A DNA stretch of 64,000 nt, from assembly GCA_963170055.1 (NCBI GenBank), contig CAUJGJ010000345.1, forward strand, positions 90,901 to 154,900. The letters are read 5' to 3'. Made by a program: the position numbers and the translations under genes. Under the pieces are notes generated by a model. The model saw only the letters and a list, made by a program, of their open reading frames with translations. It searched no databases and was not told the origin of the DNA. This stretch comes from Halisarca cf. caerulea. Lineage: Eukaryota > Porifera > Demospongiae > Chondrillida > Halisarcidae. This document shows, piece by piece, positions 58,972 to 64,000 of the stretch. Every line of letters starts with the position of its first letter. Positions within the stretch are counted from its first letter, which is position 1.

Positions 58972-60434
58972 TCACTTCGGTAACTGTGTGTGGAAGAGCC
59001 GAAAACAGGGGACGACACAAAGAGGAATCGGCTCTGCTTCGTTACACTGCTTGCAGCAATACTTGGTACGCTTCCTGTTGGTCTTTGAGGAACAGTACCG
59101 ACAGTCGAGAACGCCAGACAGCACATCAGGAAAGTGCCTCTCGCAGAATCGTCGGGAAGGAGAAGCGCTGTCAACAGAGTTGGTTGCCCTTTTCTTCCTG
59201 GACGAGTGGAGAGCCATCATCTCCCTCGCCAGTTCCACACGGAATTCCTTTTGGGATCTCTTGGCACAGTGTGGCAATTCGGTCTCGAGGATGTGCGCGT
59301 TCACGATCCCAACGTCCAAGAAGAAGTAAAAAAGGCGATGCCACCACTTCTTGGACTTACGGGAACAGCTGTATACCTGTCGCTTGCAGTCAGCTAAGTC
59401 CACACCACCCATGTTGACATTGTAAAGCTTAACTGCTAACGGGCATGATACAGCCATCCTGGAACCGTCCTTGTTCTTCCTCTGCACGCTGGATGTCTCG
59501 TTTGGACCGCAGATGGTTTCGATGAAGTCAATGTTTTTCTTGTCCTTCCACACAAAACAGTGCACATCACCAACAGTTTGAGATCTGTGCTGGCCACGGT
59601 CAAGAGCTACCTTCTTTAATGATGTTGGATATCTCTTTCTGTTTGAACGTGCTGTGCCACAGCAGTAGGTCCCGTGCGCTAGAAGCTGCTCAGCAAGGAC
59701 CACGCTGGAAAAATAATTGTCAAAATAAAGGTGGTGTCCTTTGTCATAAATGTACTTAGCTAAACCAAGTACAACAGCAGTACTCAAGTTGTTTTCCCTT
59801 TCCTGAGCAATGGACCCTTGGTAGATCTCGCAGTCGTTCATCATGCCATTGGGGGAACAACGACACCACACCTTGTAACCACGCTTCGTAGGCTTCATGG
59901 GCATGTATTGCTTCATACTGTTTCTGCCCTTGAAGCCTACCATGGCCTCGTCGATGGATTGTTCCTTCGGTGGATGATAGATCGTCCTCCAGGTCTCTCG
60001 CAGGCAATCTATCATTGGACGAATCTTGTGGAGTCGATCATATCCGGGTTGGTTGCGAGGCACTGCTGTGGTGTTGTCATTAAGATGGAGACAGCGGAGG
60101 AGAGCCTTAAAACGGTCAACGGGCATACCAGCAGAAATTCCTGGCACCCCCAAAAGGCAGTCCGATGACCAGTAGTCATAGAAGAAAGGCAGCTTGTGGA
60201 CTCCCATTGCAATGATGATCCCCAAAAACAAGTACATTTCAGTCACTGTGGTATTGTACCATCTGTAGCGTGCACTGGGTGGATTCTGATTAGCATACAC
60301 ATTTGTTTGCTCCACTATTATCTCCATCATGTCATTGCCAAATGTCACATAATGATTGAAAAAGTCCATTGCTGTGGATGTACTAGGCATATCAATTGCA
60401 GGGCCAACGGGGCTGTCAAAAGTGTCAGGAAGCA
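58972..60434 (-). CDS. piggyBac transposase, main catalytic exon
   Basis: DDD-type transposase that excises precisely from TTAA. The open exon gives about 487 residues after an acceptor near 60435 (or slightly upstream). The three catalytic aspartates sit in family motifs: KEQSIDEAMVGFKGR (about residue 164 of this exon), HHLYFDNYFSS (about 240) and NMGGVDLADCKRQ (about 343). A cysteine-rich C-terminal zinc-binding domain follows (CERHFPDVLSG, then DCRYCSSK and KYCCKQC). No stop or shift is visible. The N-terminal part is encoded upstream at 62573-63015. The exact joining splice could not be fixed, because the visible phases do not match simply. Confidence 0.93.
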
Positions 60435-61261
60435 CTGTAAATTCAGATGTGCTATTTTGGCATGCTTGTGGTGTGTAACAAGTGTGCCATTCTTATAAAA
60501 ATGTGTCAATAGTGTGTGGCTGCAACTAAATAACACAAAATTAACACCTTCTCTTAGAATGACATACCAATATAGCCTTCCTCTGTGTCAAAACTACACT
60601 TCAAGGTGTGCTATTCAGCACATTGATTATATTACATTATTAGCATGTCATATAAAACACCAGCATATACCAATTAATTATTTGGATATGATAATATTAT
60701 TGCTTTCTCCTTGCTATATTATAGCTAGATTGGATGACAGAGAGTGTGCATGCACGATTTTACTATCTACTGGCAGATATTGTATACTTTTTGTTTTATT
60801 ATGCGAGCATGCACATCAGAATTTTGCACAAATTGGTATATAGCAGCTTTGGGGGCATACTTTGGTATTGTAATCCCTCTTTAATGTCTATAATATAGCT
60901 GCATCATGATCATTATAAATTTTATACATACAGTACTCGTATACTATAATAATATTTCCGATGCGTTATAACATTTCCGTTAACGTTTCTCGTGCGCGTG
61001 TTCTGGAGCTGAAGAGAAGCTTGAATTAGTACTGAAGAGATGGATTCTTCTCCTACGAGAAAGCGCAAACCAACCGTAGGTAGGTTATTGTGCTTGTTAC
61101 GCAGTGTGGATTACTGTGGATTAACTGAATGAACAGTACTGTGATATAGCGCGTACTTATAGCTGAAATATTTACAAGTGGGACGGCCAGAAAAAGTAAA
61201 TGGCATCCCTAGCTGCTGAATTGGGTACATGCGTTCTACAAAGCTAGCTAGGCTTATAAGT

Positions 61262-61388
61262 AGAGTAAAGTGGGGTAATTTGGCTCACTGGGGTTATTCA
61301 GGACGGGACCTTTAAAATCTGCTATGGCTGATGAGTCTAAACAAACTTGCTACTGCTGAACTCCCAATTCATGGAGACAACAGAGATA
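61262..61388. mobile_element. half MITE, relative of 6932-7122
   Basis: AGTAAAGTGGGGTAATTTGG and the following 100 bp match the left half of the element at 6932. Its right half is missing, and the sequence runs straight into the minisatellite. Confidence 0.6.
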
Positions 61389-61389
61389 C

Positions 61390-62526
61390 AGAGCCCATCC
61401 TCTCCCTAGTGTAGAGGCTAGCCTCTCCCTATTATACAGAGCCTAGCCTCTCCCTAGTACAGAGCCTAGCTTCTCCCTAGCCTAGTACAGAGCCTAGCCT
61501 CTCCCTAGTACAGAGCCCACCCTCTCCCTATTATACAGAGCCCAGCCTCTCCCTAGTATAGAGCCTAGCCTCTCCCTAGTACAGAGCCTAGCTTCTCCCT
61601 AGTACAGAGCCCACCCTCTCCCTGGTATACAGAGCCTAGCCTCTCCCTAGAACAGAGCCTAGCCTCTCCCTAGTATACATGCAGAGCCTAGCCTCTCCCT
61701 AGTACAGAGCCTAGCTTCTCCCTAGTACAGAGCCTAGCTTCTCCCTAGTACAGAGCCTAGCTTCTCCCTAGAACAGAGCCTAGCTTCTCCCTAGTACAGA
61801 GCCCACCCTCTCCCTAGTACAGAGCCTAGCCTCTCCCTAGTACAGAACCCACCCTCTCCCTATTATACAGAGCCTAGCCTCTCCCTAGTACAGAGCCTAG
61901 CTTCTTCCTAGAACAGAGCCTAGCTTCTCCCTAGCCTAGTATAGAGCCTAGCCTCTCCCTAGTACAGAGCCCACCCTCTCCCTATTATACAGAGCCCACC
62001 CTCTCCCTAGTACAGAGCCTAGCCTCTCCCTAGTACCTCCCTAGTACAGAGCCTAGCTTCTCCCTAGTACAGAGCCCACCCTCTTCCTATTATACAGAGC
62101 CTAGCTTCTCCCTAGAACAGAGCCTAGCTTCTCCCTGGTACAGAGCCTAGCTTCTCCCTAGTACAGAGCCCACCCTCTCCCTATTATACAGAGCCCACCC
62201 TCTCCCTAGTACAGAGCCTAGCCTCTCCCTAGTACAGAGCCTAGCTTCTCCCTAGCCTAGTACAGAGCCTAGCCTCTCCCTAGTACAGAGCCCACCCTCT
62301 CCCTATTATACAGAGCCCAGCCTCTCCCTAGTATAGAGCCTAGCTTCTCCCTAGTACAGAGCCTAGCTTCTCCCTAGTACAGAGCCCACCCTCTCCCTGG
62401 TATACAGAGCCTAGCCTCTCCCTAGTACAGAGCCTAGCCTCTCCCTAGTATACAGAGCCTAGCCTCTCCCTAGTACAGAGCCTAGCTTCTCCCTAGTACA
62501 GAGCCTAGCTTCTCCCTAGTACAGAA
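61390..62526. repeat. 23-25-bp minisatellite inside the piggyBac intron
   Basis: About 45 tandem units of the type AGTACAGAGCCTAGCCTCTC-CCT with recurring variants (CCCACC for CCTAGC, TTATACAGAG for GTACAGAG). Variants recur in blocks, showing higher-order duplication. Non-coding. Confidence 0.95.
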
Positions 62527-62529
62527 GTG

Positions 62530-62569
62530 ATTAGTGGTTCCAGTACACTAGTGTACTGGAACCACTAAT
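62530..62569. repeat. 40-nt perfect palindrome
   Basis: ATTAGTGGTTCCAGTACACT is followed at once by its exact reverse complement. It lies directly between the minisatellite and the end of the transposase N-terminal exon. Confidence 0.95.
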
Positions 62570-62572
62570 TAC

Positions 62573-63015
62573 CGTAGAGGAAGTGACCTCTTCGGTACTT
62601 GGGTGTTCCTCGGATGTAGGCTCTGTTGGTGTTTGTTGCGGTTCAACTGGGTCTTCGTCTAGTTTAGACTCATTTTGCGCTTGTTGGAGTGGGTCTAGAG
62701 NNNNNNNNNNNNNNNNNNNNNNNNNNNNNNNNNNNNNNNNNNNNNNNNNNNNNNNNNNNNNNNNNNNNNNNNNNNNNNNNNNNNNNNNNNNNNNNNNNNN
62801 NNNNNNNNNNNNNNNNNNNNNNNNNNNNNNNNNNNNNNNNNNNNNNNNNNNNNNNNNNNNNNNNNNNNNNNNNNNNNNNNNNNNNNNNNNNNNNNNNNNN
62901 GCGGTAGACCGGTTTCAAAGAAGTCGTCGTCTTCGTCTAAACTCGCGTCTGAATTGTTCCAGTCGGGTTCATCGACCATAGTAGCAATATCTTCTGTGCT
63001 TATTTCTCTAGCCAT
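62573..63015 (-). CDS. piggyBac transposase N-terminal exon, with gap
   Basis: The ATG at 63013-63015 begins MAREISTEDIATMVDEPDWN, followed by an acidic stretch (SDASLDEDDDFFETG) typical of piggyBac N-termini. After the gap (62701-62900) the same strand stays open as a Glu/Pro/Gln-rich linker (LDPLQQAQNES, then EPTSEEHPSTEE) up to a possible GTAATT donor at 62572. The frame across the gap cannot be checked. Confidence 0.7.
62701..62900. other. assembly gap (200 N)
   Basis: Fixed-length run of N within the N-terminal coding part of the piggyBac transposase. Confidence 1.
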
Positions 63016-63415
63016 AGTGAGGGTATTCGGGCTGAAAATGCCGCCTTTTTGTGTTTTCGTTAGGAGATTACGACATTTTGGAGGGTTTATGTGAGAAGAA
63101 ATCAGGTGTTCCACAGGAGGTTAGACGACGATCGAGTTCGACGAAAAACCTGCCCCGTGTGAGCAATCGCTGAATATTTTTCGCTACTTACGTACTTAGT
63201 TGTATTCAGCAAAGGTTAGGGGCCCCAAGCAAGGTTAAATGAAGCGTATAAACTCTTAGATGTTCGTGAAAAGCACTTTAGAAAAACGAGCCACTATAGT
63301 GGCTCGTCCACAAGCCAATGACGTAATTATGTGGGCTATTCCACACACGCGTGCGGTCACGTGCGAGCCACTAAAGTGGCTCGTCCACAATAAAGGGTTA
63401 AGGCCCAATAGCCAA

Positions 63416-64000
63416 TTTTTTTTTTTTTTTTTTTAATGAACAACAACAAATTGTATTAAAACAGTACATAATACAAGACAATTGTTAAAGAAAAATATCA
63501 AGTGGTCATAATAGGTTATTAATTAGTTCACTGTGGGATGCGGGCCTCGGCCATCACTAGGTCAATGCTGTTGCATCCACTCACGACATGTGTGCTGCTT
63601 GATCGGGCTCCTCTGATGCAGAGAACTGCAGATCTCAGTAGTGAGAAGCTGAGGTGTGTTCTAATCCATCCCAGAGTTGAAGAGTAGGTGGATGCCCGCT
63701 TCTCAGATACCATTGATGCCAGCCTCTTGTAGAATGTGGTGGCAAGCCTGCCCATTCCACCGGTTGTTGCAAAGACGAGTGGGGTAAATGAACCATGTTC
63801 CACCTGGAGGATTCTTTCCTCATACATCCGCTTCTTCGCTTTTTCCTCTCGTCTGTAATTGGCTTCTAGGGAAGACCGTCTGTATGATTGTGCGTTCGGG
63901 TTAAAAACCTTCACATTGAAAAATGCACATTGACGGTTACTACCCCAAAAGCCTCTGGCTCTGATGTCGGCTCTTGCATTGTCTTCCCGATTAGATGTAG
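63416..64000 (-). mobile_element. 3' end of a probable non-LTR retrotransposon
   Basis: A run of 19 T at 63416-63434 is a poly(A) tail on the minus strand. Upstream of it (63528-64000) an open frame runs past the window edge: ADIRARGFWGSNRQCAFFNV, then VFNPNAQSYRRSSLEANYRR, VEHGSFTPLVFATTGGMGRL and LSFSLLRSAVLCIRGARSSS, ending with TGA at 63528. This conserved tail (FNP..., GSFTPLVF.TTGGMG, CIRGARSS) is common downstream of reverse transcriptases in invertebrate retroelements. The reverse transcriptase core would lie to the right. The tail ends 14 bp from the piggyBac TTAA site. Confidence 0.7.

Larger units (their letters stand above)
58673..63397. mobile_element. piggyBac transposon, about 4.7 kb
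   Basis: The 13-bp ends CCCTTTATTGTGG are perfectly inverted and TTAA flanks both sides (58669-58672 and 63398-63401), the piggyBac target signature. Subterminal GAGCCACTATAGTGGC palindromes occur near both ends (58725, 63289, 63365). It encodes a transposase on the minus strand whose main exon is intact. The transposase intron has been enlarged by a MITE half, a 1.1-kb minisatellite and a palindrome. An assembly gap interrupts the first exon. Confidence 0.93.

Noticed and set aside
61390..62526. CRISPR-like appearance of regular repeats
   Set aside because: The units are contiguous, with no unique spacers, in a eukaryotic transposon intron. It is a minisatellite.

Overview
The window is animal nuclear DNA: AT-rich, full of introns, and about as much repeat as gene. 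GT/AG introns, (CA/TG)n and (AT)n arrays, DNA transposons with their short non-autonomous derivatives (MITEs), one poly(A)-tailed retroelement end and a galaxin-like cysteine-repeat gene point to a marine invertebrate. A sponge is my best guess, but the sequence does not prove it. Two 200-base runs of N mark assembly gaps.

Layout. 1-10.5 kb: a possible terminal exon at the left edge, MITEs, decayed piggyBac pieces (3.0-4.6 kb), a 540-bp CA array and nested MITEs near 9.4-9.7 kb. 10.5-31.7 kb, minus strand: a complete 13-exon cytochrome P450 gene (CYP3-like, 513 aa). I rebuilt it exon by exon and every splice phase agrees. Its intron 9 holds a complete Harbinger transposon (17221-20311) with TTA target duplications, an intact DDE transposase and a Myb/SANT-like partner. 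32.0-34.5 kb: a pogo/Tigger-like element and a very long CA array. 34.8-36.5 kb, plus strand: a galaxin-like secreted-protein gene, broken, with a MITE inside its coding exon. 37.2-41.3 kb: a duplicated block of exons 5-9 of the neighbouring aminotransferase gene, carrying a nonsense codon. 41.6-43.1 kb: a 9-bp-unit minisatellite. 44.6-56.5 kb, plus strand: a complete 13-exon 4-aminobutyrate aminotransferase gene (ABAT, 503 aa) with mitochondrial-type N-terminus, PLP site and CxxC pair. 58.4 kb, minus strand: the last exon of a second CYP3-like P450 that continues past the right edge. 58.7-63.4 kb: a piggyBac transposon with TTAA sites and an intact catalytic exon, probably inside the last intron of that second P450. 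63.4-64.0 kb: the 3' end of a probable non-LTR retrotransposon.

The host genes are ordinary metabolic genes: a membrane monooxygenase, GABA transamination, and a secreted matrix-like protein. The notable material is the mobile DNA. One MITE family has exact 9-bp target duplications at all four copies. A TA-type MITE is present in one copy of the ABAT duplication and absent from the other. A piggyBac MITE shares its ends with the autonomous piggyBac 49 kb away. I see no operon, CRISPR array, tRNA or rRNA, and no clearly new gene system.
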